The translations under genes were made by a program, and so were the position numbers. A stretch of DNA of 40,491 nt from Pseudoxanthobacter soli DSM 19599 (lineage in GTDB: Bacteria; Pseudomonadota; Alphaproteobacteria; Rhizobiales; Segnochrobactraceae), in the NCBI GenBank assembly GCA_945898215.1, contig CAMDHY010000029.1, positions 1 through 40,491 of the forward strand, read 5' to 3'. This document shows positions 32,747 through 40,491 of this stretch, in pieces. The notes under the pieces were generated by a model that made no database searches, was not told where the DNA came from, and saw nothing but the letters and a program-made list of their open reading frames with translations. The stretch's first letter is position 1, and each line of letters starts with the position of its first letter.

Positions 32747-33619
32747 GTGCTGCGCATCGAGGTCTTCTGCGCCGACAAGGACAGCCTCGGCGAGGGCCCG
32801 CTCTGGGACGTCGCCGAGCAGCGGCTCTACTGGATCGATTCCTACGGTCCGGCGGTGCATCGCTGCGACCCGAAGGGCGGCGACAAGCGGACGTGGACGC
32901 TGCCGGAGCCGGTCGGCTCGATGGCGCTCAGGGCCGGTGGCGGCGCAGTGGTATCGCTGCGCTCCGGCTTTCACTTCCTCGACTTCGAGACCGGCGCGGT
33001 CACGCGCATCAACGAGACGCAGCCGGGCGAACTCCGGCCGCGGCTCAACGACGGCAAGGTCGACCGCCAGGGCCGCTTCGTCGCCGGCTCGATGGACTTC
33101 GAGGAGTGCGATCCCGTCGGCAAGCTTTTCCGACTCGACCCGGACCTGACGCTCACCACCCTCGATACCGGCATCATTTGCTCGAACGGGCCGTGCTGGA
33201 GCCCGGACGGCCGCACCCTCTACTTCGCCGATACCTCGAAGCGGGTGATCTACGCCTACGACTACAACATCGAGACGGGGTCGGTGCGGTCGCGGCGGGT
33301 GTTCACGAGCTTTGAGAAGCTGCGCGGCCTGCCGGACGGCGCCACCGTCGACGCGGAAGGCTACGTGTGGAGCTGCGAGGTCTATTCGGGCCGCCTCATC
33401 CGCTTCGACCCGCTGGGCGTCGTCGACCGCATCGTCGGGCTGCCGGTGCAGTCGACGACGAGCCTGATCTTCGGCGGGGCGGACCTCGACGTCGCCTATG
33501 TGACGTCGATGGCGCGGCCGATGGGCTACGCCTATCACCGCGAGAAGGAGGCGGGCTGCCTGTTCGCCGTGCACGGCCTCGGCGTGCGCGGGCTGCCCGA
33601 GCCGCGCTTCGCCGGCTGA
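32747..33619 (+). CDS. SMP-30/gluconolactonase-family lactonase, first copy
   Basis: A 290-residue six-bladed beta-propeller lactonase that opens sugar lactones with a bound divalent metal. The expected metal ligands are found: Glu in DSLGEGPLWD (about residue 16), Asn in CSNGPCWSPDG near 146, and Asp in LPDGATVDAEG near 200. The substrate-side RLNDGKVDRQGRF near 98 is also typical. GTG 32747 follows GGAGGAGA at good spacing. It has no signal peptide and should be cytoplasmic. It lies 16 nt after the BKACE gene and is paralogous to the following gene, with which it shares SNGPCWSPDGRT and YVTSMA. Confidence 0.92.
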   Translation: MLRIEVFCADKDSLGEGPLWDVAEQRLYWIDSYGPAVHRCDPKGGDKRTWTLPEPVGSMALRAGGGAVVSLRSGFHFLDFETGAVTRINETQPGELRPRLNDGKVDRQGRFVAGSMDFEECDPVGKLFRLDPDLTLTTLDTGIICSNGPCWSPDGRTLYFADTSKRVIYAYDYNIETGSVRSRRVFTSFEKLRGLPDGATVDAEGYVWSCEVYSGRLIRFDPLGVVDRIVGLPVQSTTSLIFGGADLDVAYVTSMARPMGYAYHREKEAGCLFAVHGLGVRGLPEPRFAG

Positions 33620-33643
33620 ACGAGATATCAGGAGGAGAAACCC

Positions 33644-34522
33644 ATGAAGATCGACATCGTCGTCGACGTGAAGACTACGCTCGGCGAAGGGCCGCTCTGG
33701 GACGTCGAGCAGCAGCGCCTCTACTGGATCGACAGTTTCGACGGCCGCGTCTTCCGGGCGACGGCCGACGGGCGCGAGATCCGGGCCTGGGACGTGCCGG
33801 CGAAGATCGGCTCGATCGCCATCCGCAAGGACGGCTCGGGCTGCGTCTGCTCGCTCGCGACCGGCTTCCACCTGCTCGATTTCAACACCGGCGACGTGAC
33901 GCTGATCCACGATCCCGAGCCGGACAAGCCGGCGAACCGCATCAACGACGGCAAGGTCGACAAGCGCGGCCGCTTCGTCTCCGGCTCGATGGACACGATG
34001 GAATCCGGGCCGAACGGCGCGCTCTACCGGCTCGACCCGGATTTCAGCGTCACCAAGCTCGACGACGGCATCATCGTCTCGAACGGCCCGTGCTGGAGCC
34101 CGGATGGGCGCACCTTCTACTTCGCCGATTCGTGGAGCGGCGAGATCTGGGCATACGACTACGACCTCGACACCGGCGGCGTCTCCAACCGGCGCACCTT
34201 CGCCAAGGTCGATACCTCGCGCGGCGGGGCGGCGGACGGCTCGACCGTCGATGCCGAGGGCTTCCTGTGGAACGCCCAGGTCTATGACGGCAAGATGGTG
34301 CGCTACGCCCCGGACGGCAGCGTCGACCGCATCATCGAGATGCCGGTGAAGAAGGTGACGAGCGCGATGTTCGGCGGGCCGAACCTCGACATCCTCTACG
34401 TCACGTCGATGGCGAAGCCGCCGCTGCCGCGCTTTCCCGGCGACGGCGTGCTGCGCGGCAGCCTGTTCGCCATCACCGGCCTCGGCATCCAGGGCCTGCC
34501 GGAGCCGCGCTTCGGAGCGTGA
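33644..34522 (+). CDS. SMP-30/gluconolactonase-family lactonase, second copy
   Basis: A 292-residue paralogue of the preceding gene. Metal ligands are again in place: Glu in TTLGEGPLWDVEQQ near residue 14, Asn in VSNGPCWSPDGRTF near 147, and Asp in ADGSTVDAEGFL near 203. RINDGKVDKRGRF near 99 marks the substrate loop. The start ATG has a strong CAGGAGGAG binding site. The copies differ enough (for example in the C-terminal quarter: KPPLPRFPGDGVLRG against RPMGYAYHREKEAG) to suggest different lactones, two ring forms of one sugar, or two steps of the route. It is the last gene of the operon and is followed by the strong hairpin at 34561. Confidence 0.92.
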   Translation: MKIDIVVDVKTTLGEGPLWDVEQQRLYWIDSFDGRVFRATADGREIRAWDVPAKIGSIAIRKDGSGCVCSLATGFHLLDFNTGDVTLIHDPEPDKPANRINDGKVDKRGRFVSGSMDTMESGPNGALYRLDPDFSVTKLDDGIIVSNGPCWSPDGRTFYFADSWSGEIWAYDYDLDTGGVSNRRTFAKVDTSRGGAADGSTVDAEGFLWNAQVYDGKMVRYAPDGSVDRIIEMPVKKVTSAMFGGPNLDILYVTSMAKPPLPRFPGDGVLRGSLFAITGLGIQGLPEPRFGA

Positions 34523-34560
34523 GCATCGGACCGGTGGAGCGCCAACGGCACAGAAGCAAA

Positions 34561-34584
34561 AGGGCCGCCCGGTGGGGCGGCCCT
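34561..34584. terminator. strong hairpin terminator between convergent genes
   Basis: AGGGCCGCCC (34561-34570) and GGGCGGCCCT (34575-34584) form a perfect 10-bp stem with a 4-nt loop. On the minus strand the stem is followed by TTTTGCTTCTG, so it is a good intrinsic terminator for the IalB-like gene (ends 34635). On the plus strand the tail is only CTTCGATT, weaker but possibly enough for the catabolic operon ending at 34522. Confidence 0.85.
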
Positions 34585-34634
34585 CTTCGATTCCGGTCCG
34601 GCCGGGTGGCCGGAGAGACGTCAGCGACGGCACG

Positions 34635-35315
34635 TCACTGCGGAGCGGTGGTGCTCTGCGTCGCCTTGCGCTGCTCGTCGATGAGGCGGTTGCGGGCCTC
34701 CTCGGCGCGCTTCTGGAGCTCGCCCTGCAGCTTGTCCTGGCGCGCCTGCAGCGCCTCGGCGTCGATCGGCGGGCCGTCGTAGACCTTGGTGAAGCCGGAG
34801 AGCGAAATCGGGAAGTTCACCGGCTTCGCCTGCTGGTTCAGGGTGGTCAGCACCAGCTGGTCGCCCTTCTTGAACTGCGCGATGATGGCGTCGGTCACGA
34901 CCATCTCGGCGTAGCAGGCGTTGGGGAAGCAGATCGAGTAGCGCGCCTGCTCCTGCTTGCCGCCGTCGACCTGCACGCGCAGGCCCGGCTGGATCAGCAT
35001 CGCCGGTGGCACCGCGATCAGGAGCACCTTGCGCGATTCGCCCTCGATCTCGCGGATCGCCACCGAGGCGAGGAACTGGCCCTCGTCGGTGCGCAGCTCC
35101 TGGTTGATCAGGCAGACCTGCTTGTTCGCCTGCGGGTCCTTGTTGCAGAGCTTGATCCACTCGAGATCGGCCTGCAGCAGCGCGTCGGTGGCGGTGGCGG
35201 GTGCCGCGTCCTGCGCCTGAGCCGGGGCGAGCGCGCCGGCGACGAGCATCGCCGCGCCGCCGATCGCCGACAGGAGGCTGGCCGTCCCGCGCGTCTGCAA
35301 AAACTCAACCGTCAT
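34635..35315 (-). CDS. invasion-associated locus B (IalB) family secreted protein
   Basis: A 226-residue exported protein. A signal peptide covers about residues 1-34, with hydrophobic core LLSAIGGAAMLVAGALA and cleavage after PAQAQ or nearby. The IalB-type domain follows, with two cysteine pairs probably forming disulfides: LCNKDPQANKQVCLINQ and YSICFPNACYAEM. Then VLTTLNQQAKPVNFPISLSG and a C-terminal charged helix of about 40 residues (QARQDKLQGELQKRAEEARN) that is likely coiled coil. IalB proteins are widespread in Hyphomicrobiales, are periplasmic or surface-associated, and mostly lack a defined activity outside pathogens such as Bartonella. ATG 35315 gives the signal peptide directly. 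The gene is divergent from the FrnE-like gene. Confidence 0.87.
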   Translation of the reverse strand: MTVEFLQTRGTASLLSAIGGAAMLVAGALAPAQAQDAAPATATDALLQADLEWIKLCNKDPQANKQVCLINQELRTDEGQFLASVAIREIEGESRKVLLIAVPPAMLIQPGLRVQVDGGKQEQARYSICFPNACYAEMVVTDAIIAQFKKGDQLVLTTLNQQAKPVNFPISLSGFTKVYDGPPIDAEALQARQDKLQGELQKRAEEARNRLIDEQRKATQSTTAPQ

Positions 35316-35606
35316 GGAAATCCCGTCCGTCCCTGTCTTGCGGCCGTCCCCGCCACGGTGGCGCAGGGCCGATCCGCGTCTGCCTGCGCCCGTTCCGGCG
35401 CACGCATGGCGACCGAACGCGGCGACAGCATGGCGGGCCGGTCCGGCCCATGGTTGCGGCATCCATACCCCTCCCGCCCCGGCATTTCCACCGCTTCCGG
35501 CGCTCCGGCGCGCTTCTTCGCCTCGGCGTGGCACCAATGCCGCGGTTGCGGGGCCGGCCACGAACGCGCACATGAGGGCGATCCAACCGCCAACCGGAGA
35601 CCGACG

Positions 35607-36278
35607 ATGACGACGCCCGCCGAACCGATGACCGTCGACGTCGTCTCCGACGTCGTCTGCCCGTGGTGCTATCTCGGCAAACGCCGGCTCGAACTCGCGC
35701 TGGAGCAGGCCGAGGACGTCGCGGTGGAGGTGCGCTGGCAGCCGTTCCAGCTCGACCCGACGATCCCGGACGGCGGCGTCGACCGCGAGGAGTACTTCCG
35801 CCAGAAGTTCGGCGACCTCGGCCGCGTCGCCGCCATCCACGAGCGCCTGAAGGAGCTCGGCGACGGCGTCGGCATCCGCTTCGCCTTCGAGCGCATCGCC
35901 CGCACGCCGAACACCCTCGACGCCCACCGGCTGATTCGCTGGGCCTCGATCGAGGGCGCCGGCGAAGAGGTGGTGGAGAAGCTGTTCAGCCTGTTCTTCG
36001 AGGACGGCGCCGACCTCGGCGACATCGACGTGCTGGTCGAGGCGGCGGTGTCGGCGGGCCTGCCGGGCGACCTCGTGCGGCGGCTGCTCGAGAGCGACGC
36101 CGACCGCGCCGAGGTGCGCGAGGAGATCGCCCAGGCGCAGCGCATCGGCGTCACCGGCGTGCCGTGCTTCATCATCGACGGCCGCTACGCCGTGATGGGC
36201 GCGCAGGAGCCCGAGGCGATCGTCGCGGCGCTGCGTCAGGCCCGCGACGAGCGCGACGGGGTCGCAGAGCGCGACTGA
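35607..36278 (+). CDS. FrnE/DsbA family thioredoxin-fold protein
   Basis: A 223-residue cytoplasmic thioredoxin-fold protein of the 2-hydroxychromene-2-carboxylate isomerase/FrnE group. The redox motif is intact, Cys18-Pro-Trp-Cys21, in SDVVCPWCYLGKRRLE. The cis-proline loop is GVTGVPCFIIDGRYAVMGAQ near 180-199, and the helical insert carries IARTPNTLDAHRLIRWA near 98. No signal peptide is present, so it is not a periplasmic DsbA. ATG 35607 has GGAGA seven bases upstream. The last 43 nt overlap the convergent mfd gene. FrnE relatives act as disulfide oxidoreductases or in detoxification; the exact role here is unknown. Confidence 0.9.
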   Translation: MTTPAEPMTVDVVSDVVCPWCYLGKRRLELALEQAEDVAVEVRWQPFQLDPTIPDGGVDREEYFRQKFGDLGRVAAIHERLKELGDGVGIRFAFERIARTPNTLDAHRLIRWASIEGAGEEVVEKLFSLFFEDGADLGDIDVLVEAAVSAGLPGDLVRRLLESDADRAEVREEIAQAQRIGVTGVPCFIIDGRYAVMGAQEPEAIVAALRQARDERDGVAERD

Positions 36279-39200
36279 CCGCGCGGCGGCGGGCCTTTTG
36301 GTGGCGGTGCCTTCGGGGGCGGCGCCTTCGAGAACGACGGCTTCGGCGGCGGGGCGAGCGTCTGCGGCGTGCGCGTCGCCTCCTCGGCGAGGCGCGCGAG
36401 CCGGATCATGATCGAGGCGGTGCCCTTCAGGCGGTCGTCGGCGGTCGCCCAGTCGCGCGACAGCACGACCCGCTGGTCAGGCCGGATCTTGGCGAGCGAA
36501 CCCTGTTCGGCGATGAAGCGGACGAGGCCGACGGAGTTCGCGAAGACGCCGTCGCGGAAGGTGATGACGACGCCCTTCGGGCCGGTGTCGATCTTCTCGA
36601 CGTTGGACTTCCGGCACAGGCCCTTGATGAAGACGATCTTCAGGAGGTGCTCGACCTCGTCCGGCAGCGGGCCGAAGCGGTCGACGAGCTCGGCGGCGAA
36701 GCCGTTGATGTCGCTCGTCTCGACGAGGTCGGCGAGGCGGCGGTAGAGGTTGAGACGAAGCTGCAGATCCGGGACGTAAGTCTCTGGGATCATGACCGGC
36801 GTGCCGACCGAGATCTGTGGCGACCACGGCTCGTCGGCGGCCTCCTCGCCACCCGCCTTGAGCATCGCGACCGCCTCTTCCAGCATCGACTGGTAGAGCT
36901 CGTAGCCGACCTCCTTGACGTGGCCGGACTGTTCCTCGCCGAGGAGGTTGCCGGAGCCGCGGATGTCGAGGTCGTGGCTGGCGAGCTGGAAGCCGGCTCC
37001 GAGCGTATCGAGCGACTGCAGCACCTTGAGGCGCCGTTCCGCGGTGGCGGTGAGCTTGCGGTCAGCCGGCACAGTGAAGATCGCATAGGCGCGCGTCTTC
37101 GAGCGGCCGACGCGGCCGCGCAGCTGGTAAAGCTGGGCGAGGCCGAACATGTCGGCGCGGTGGACGATCAGCGTGTTCGCGGTCGGCACGTCGAGACCGG
37201 ATTCGACGATCGAGGTCGACAGCAGCACGTCGTACTGGCCCTCGTAGAAGGCGTTCATGACGTCTTCCAGCTCGGTCGCCGCCATCTGGCCGTGGGCCAC
37301 CGCGACCTTCAGCTCCGGCACCGCCTGGTCGAGGAATTCCTTGCGCTCGGCGAGATCGGAGACGCGCGGGCAGACATAGAAGGCCTGGCCGCCGCGGAAG
37401 CGCTCGCGCAGCAGCGCCTCGCGGACGACGAGCGGGTCGAACGGGGTGATGAAGGTGCGCACCGCCAGGCGGTCGACCGGGGGCGTGGCGATCAGCGACA
37501 GCTCGCGGACGCCGGTGAGCGCCAGCTGCAGAGTGCGCGGAATCGGCGTCGCGGTGAGCGTCAACACGTGGACGTCGGCCTTGATCTCCTTCAGCCGCTC
37601 CTTGTGCTTGACGCCGAAGTGCTGCTCCTCGTCGACGATGAGGAGGCCGAGGTCGCGGAACTTGACGCCCTTGGCGAGCAGCGCGTGGGTGCCGACGGCG
37701 ATGTCGATGTCGCCGCTCTCGATACCGGCGCGCACCTCCGCCTGGTCCTTCGCACTGACGAGCCGCGACAGCTGCGCGACCTTCACCGGCAGACCCTGGA
37801 AGCGATTGGCGAACGACTTGTAGTGCTGGCGGGCGAGCAGCGTCGTCGGCACCAGCACGGCGACCTGCCGGCCGGACATGGCGGCGACGAAGGCGGCGCG
37901 CAGCGCCACCTCCGTCTTGCCGAAGCCGACGTCGCCGCAGACGAGGCGGTCCATCGGCCGGCCGGCGGCGAGGTCCTCGGTGACGGCCTCGATGGCGGCG
38001 AGCTGGTCGTCGGTCTCGTCGTACTGGAAGCGGGCGGCAAACTCGCCGGCGAGGCCGTCCGGCGGCGTCAGCGCCGGGGCGACCTTCAGGAGGCGGGCAG
38101 CGGCCGTCTTGATGAGGCCGTCGGCGATCTCGCGGATGCGCTTCTTGACGCGCGCCTTGCGTGCCTGCCAGGCACCGCCGCCGAGCTTGTCGAGGGTCGC
38201 CTCGGTCTCCTCCGAACCGTAGCGGGTGAGGAGCTCGATGTTCTCGACCGGCAGGAAGAGCTTGTCGCCACCGGCGTAGACGAGCTCGAGGCAGTCGTGC
38301 GGGGCGCCAGCGGCCTGCAGCGTCTTCAGCCCGACGAAGCGGCCAATGCCGTGGTCGACGTGGACGACGAGATCGCCCTCGGCAAGGCTCGTCGCCTCGG
38401 ACAGCACATCGGCGCCGCTGGCACGCCGGCGGCGCGGCCGCACCAGGCGGTCGCCGAGGATGTCCTGCTCGCCGATGAAGGCGAGTTCGTCGGTCTCGAA
38501 GCCGTGCTCGAAGCCCAGCACGGCGAGCGTCACGGTGGAGCGCGGCGTCGCCGGGACCTCGCCCCAGCCGTCGATCTTCTGCATGCCGCCGAGGCCGTGA
38601 TCGGCGAGGACCTGGCCGAGGCGGTCGCGGGAACCGGCGCTCCAGGCGGCGAGCACGACGCGCTTCTTCGCCTGGCGCAGCGAGACGATGTGCTTGACGG
38701 CGGCGTCGAAGACGTTGTCGCCGGCCGAGCGCTCGGCAGCGAAGCTGTGGCCGACGCGGCCGCCAAGATCGACGATGCGCTTCGTCGAGGTCGGCGGCAG
38801 CGCGAACGGCGACAGCCGGAACAGAGCCCGGCCGGCGAGCGCGGCCCCCCAGGCGTCGGCGTCGAGATAGAGCGCCCCCGGCTCGATCGGCCGGTAGGGA
38901 ACCTCCGCCTTAGCCGTCTCGAGCGTCATGCGGCGGGAATCGAAGTGGTCGCGGGCGGTCTTGATGCGCTCGGCGAAGGCGTCGTCGGCGAGATGGTCGA
39001 TGACGACGGGCGCCTCGCCGATGAGGTCGAAGACGGTGCCGAGGCGCTCGTGGAAGAGCGGCAGCCAATGTTCCAGGCCGGGGAAGCGGCGGCCGTCGCT
39101 CACGGACTGGAAGAGCGCGTCGTTGCGGTCGGGCGCGCCGAAGGCTGCCATGTAGCCCTGGCGGAAGCGGCGGATGGTGTCCGGCGAGAGCACGACCTCG

Positions 39201-39868
39201 CTCATCGGCACGAGCTCGATGCGCGTCAGCTGGCCCGTCGTGCGCTGCGTCTCGGCGTCGAAGGCGCGGATCGAATCGAGGGTATCGCCGAAGAAGTCGA
39301 GCCGCACCGGCGCCTCGGCGCCGGGGGCGAACAGGTCGACGATGCCGCCGCGGACGGCGTATTCGCCGAAGTCGCGGACGGTGGCGGTGCGCAGAAAGCC
39401 GTTGTCCTCGAGCCAGCGCACCAAGATGGCGAGATCGACGCGATTGCCGACTGCCGCGGCGAACACGCCCGATGCCAGCACGTCGACGGTCGGGACGCGC
39501 TGCGCCACGGCGTTGACGGTGGTGAGCAGCACGCGCGGCCGCTTCGACGGGCGCGCCAGCGCCGACAGCGACGCCATCCGCCGCGCCGCCACCACCGCGC
39601 TCGGCGAGACGCGGTCGTAGGGCATGCAGTCCCAGGCCGGCAGGGCGAGCGTGTCGACGCCGGGGGCGAAGAAGCCGAGCGCCTGCTCGAGCCAGGCGAG
39701 GCGCTGGCCGTCGCGGGCGATGACGGCGAGTACGGTGCCGCTGCCGGCGGCCGCCGCGGCGGCGCGCGCGAGATCGCCGACGACGAGGCCGTCGTGCCCG
39801 TCCGGAACCGAGGCGAGGACCGTCTCGCCGGGTGCGGCGATCAGCTTGGCGGGATCGAAGCGGATCAT
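36236..39868 (-). CDS. mfd: transcription-repair coupling factor Mfd
   Basis: A 1210-residue DNA translocase that removes RNA polymerase stalled at lesions and recruits UvrA. The N-terminal UvrB-homology part includes LPAWDCMPYDRVSPS near residue 80. The polymerase-interacting domain lies near 480-560 (LVVHVDHGIGRFVGLKTL, VENIELLTRYG). The helicase motor follows, with Walker A CGDVGFGKTEVALRAA near 640, motif II DEEQHFGVKHKERL near 743, TATPIPRTLQLALTGVREL near 768, and RGRVGRSKTRAYAIF near 927. After the usual C-terminal domain there is an extra tail of about 45 residues rich in Pro, Lys and Ser (KAPPPKAPPPKGPPPRG). ATG 39868 overlaps the sdhE stop by 4 nt. The tail overlaps the convergent FrnE-like gene by 43 nt. 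Confidence 0.97.
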   Translation of the reverse strand: MIRFDPAKLIAAPGETVLASVPDGHDGLVVGDLARAAAAAAGSGTVLAVIARDGQRLAWLEQALGFFAPGVDTLALPAWDCMPYDRVSPSAVVAARRMASLSALARPSKRPRVLLTTVNAVAQRVPTVDVLASGVFAAAVGNRVDLAILVRWLEDNGFLRTATVRDFGEYAVRGGIVDLFAPGAEAPVRLDFFGDTLDSIRAFDAETQRTTGQLTRIELVPMSEVVLSPDTIRRFRQGYMAAFGAPDRNDALFQSVSDGRRFPGLEHWLPLFHERLGTVFDLIGEAPVVIDHLADDAFAERIKTARDHFDSRRMTLETAKAEVPYRPIEPGALYLDADAWGAALAGRALFRLSPFALPPTSTKRIVDLGGRVGHSFAAERSAGDNVFDAAVKHIVSLRQAKKRVVLAAWSAGSRDRLGQVLADHGLGGMQKIDGWGEVPATPRSTVTLAVLGFEHGFETDELAFIGEQDILGDRLVRPRRRRASGADVLSEATSLAEGDLVVHVDHGIGRFVGLKTLQAAGAPHDCLELVYAGGDKLFLPVENIELLTRYGSEETEATLDKLGGGAWQARKARVKKRIREIADGLIKTAAARLLKVAPALTPPDGLAGEFAARFQYDETDDQLAAIEAVTEDLAAGRPMDRLVCGDVGFGKTEVALRAAFVAAMSGRQVAVLVPTTLLARQHYKSFANRFQGLPVKVAQLSRLVSAKDQAEVRAGIESGDIDIAVGTHALLAKGVKFRDLGLLIVDEEQHFGVKHKERLKEIKADVHVLTLTATPIPRTLQLALTGVRELSLIATPPVDRLAVRTFITPFDPLVVREALLRERFRGGQAFYVCPRVSDLAERKEFLDQAVPELKVAVAHGQMAATELEDVMNAFYEGQYDVLLSTSIVESGLDVPTANTLIVHRADMFGLAQLYQLRGRVGRSKTRAYAIFTVPADRKLTATAERRLKVLQSLDTLGAGFQLASHDLDIRGSGNLLGEEQSGHVKEVGYELYQSMLEEAVAMLKAGGEEAADEPWSPQISVGTPVMIPETYVPDLQLRLNLYRRLADLVETSDINGFAAELVDRFGPLPDEVEHLLKIVFIKGLCRKSNVEKIDTGPKGVVITFRDGVFANSVGLVRFIAEQGSLAKIRPDQRVVLSRDWATADDRLKGTASIMIRLARLAEEATRTPQTLAPPPKPSFSKAPPPKAPPPKGPPPRGQSRSATPSRSSRA

Positions 39869-40170
39869 CTCTCGACCGCCGCCAGGCCGTGCCCGGCCCG
39901 GTGGAAGGCCATCAGGTCGCTCATCATGGCGGCGTCGGCAGCGTCCTCGGGCGCCAGGCGACCGGTGAAGATGCCGTAGAGCAGGTCGTCCGGGGTCTCC
40001 ATCAGCGCCTCGAAGGCGTCGAGCTCGGCCTCGCTCATGGCAGCGAGGCGGGCATCGGCGAAGGCGCCGAGCAGCAGGTCCATCTCGCGGGTGCCGCGGT
40101 GCCAGGCGCGGAAGAGCACGCGGCGGCGGCGCGGATCGAGCTCGGCGCTCGTGAGGATGGTTCCGGTCAT
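39865..40170 (-). CDS. sdhE: succinate dehydrogenase flavinylation factor SdhE
   Basis: A 101-residue protein that promotes covalent attachment of FAD to the SdhA subunit of succinate dehydrogenase. The family signature is clear: RRRRVLFRAWHRGTREMDLL (about residues 13-32), including the R-G-x-x-E motif needed for flavinylation, and ELDAFEALMETPDDLLYGIF (about 48-67). Length and all-helical composition fit. ATG 40170 gives the known N-terminus. It overlaps mfd by 4 nt, so the two are cotranscribed, and it is divergent from recG, an arrangement common in Hyphomicrobiales. Confidence 0.95.
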   Translation of the reverse strand: MTGTILTSAELDPRRRRVLFRAWHRGTREMDLLLGAFADARLAAMSEAELDAFEALMETPDDLLYGIFTGRLAPEDAADAAMMSDLMAFHRAGHGLAAVER

Positions 40171-40378
40171 GATCGAGGTTCTCGCGACGTTCGCGCCGCC
40201 TTCTAGCGCCGGACGGCGGAAAAGTCAGGGGGAAAGCGGTCGATGGGAGGTATGCGCTTCTGGACGACGATCTGATCGGGCACGTTCCTGACGAGAAGCT
40301 CGCGGTCGCGCGACGCTATCGCTCGGGAGCAACGCGCAACACCTGCGCGCGGCGCGGCGATCCCGTAACGTCGCGCCC

Positions 40379-40491
40379 ATGCGTCCCGAGATTCTCAACC
40401 CCCTGTTCCGGCCCGTCTCGTCGCTGAAGGGCGTCGGGCCGAAGCTCGGCAAGGCGTTCGAGCGGCTGCTCGATCCGCCCGATGGCGGCGA
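40379..40491 (+). CDS. recG: ATP-dependent DNA helicase RecG, 5' end only
   Basis: The first 37 codons of RecG, which remodels stalled replication forks and Holliday junctions. The visible part, LFRPVSSLKGVGPKLGKAFE, is the conserved start of the wedge domain, with the G-V-G-P-K motif. ATG 40379 is the start by family length; the binding site upstream is weak. The rest lies beyond the window. The gap of about 210 bp to sdhE should hold both divergent promoters; I could not place them. Confidence 0.93.
   Translation, partial: MRPEILNPLFRPVSSLKGVGPKLGKAFERLLDPPDGG

Noticed and set aside
35663-39979. A 1438-codon open frame on the plus strand across mfd
   Set aside because: It is antisense to mfd, which has all its motifs. 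The long frame is a product of high GC and has no recognisable domain beyond the overlapping FrnE region.

Overview
This is a very GC-rich, gene-dense chromosomal window from an alphaproteobacterium, most likely of the order Hyphomicrobiales (Rhizobiales). The placement rests on gene families and gene order: a Kdo transferase (waaA) with a DUF4170 gene just upstream, an IalB-family secreted protein, and the divergent recG / sdhE-mfd arrangement. No rRNA, tRNA, CRISPR array or insertion sequence was found.

Layout. 1-1837: tail of a lipid A/Kdo locus on the minus strand (waaA, partial; a DUF4170 gene; a 54-residue hypothetical gene). 2023-16584: a long plus-strand run of tightly packed genes, many with 4-nt start/stop overlaps, read here as one operon. 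It encodes a giant double glycosyltransferase with tandem beta-rich N-terminal modules, a methyltransferase, two paralogous polysaccharide pyruvyl transferase-family proteins on either side of a TPR/alpha-beta-hydrolase protein, a free-standing acyl carrier protein, a family 2 glycosyltransferase, two paralogous PhyH-type Fe(II)/2-oxoglutarate dioxygenases either side of a fatty acyl-AMP ligase, and a cytochrome P450. Three more methyltransferases follow (16577-18930). Together this looks like a system that loads an acyl chain on a dedicated ACP, oxidises it and joins it to a glycan; the product is unknown.

19613-24853: acyl/aryl-CoA metabolism (PaaK-like ligase, crotonase, both subunits of a 3-oxoacid CoA-transferase), a shikimate-dehydrogenase-like enzyme lacking the usual substrate serines, and a GntR/FCD regulator. 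24951-34522: a second operon with a CUT2 (ribose-type) sugar ABC transporter, an SDR, a lambda-crystallin/L-gulonate-dehydrogenase-like enzyme, a BKACE beta-keto-acid cleavage enzyme and two SMP-30 lactonases. A 13-bp palindrome overlaps its predicted -10 box and is a natural GntR operator. The enzymes suggest a route: sugar to lactone, to sugar acid, to 3-keto acid, then cleavage with acetyl-CoA giving acetoacetate, which the neighbouring CoA-transferase could activate. The binding-protein gene carries an in-frame amber codon, and the two permeases are fused in one polypeptide.

34561-40491: a strong hairpin terminator, an IalB-like secreted protein, a FrnE/DsbA-like protein, and the housekeeping block mfd-sdhE (minus) divergent from recG (plus, partial).
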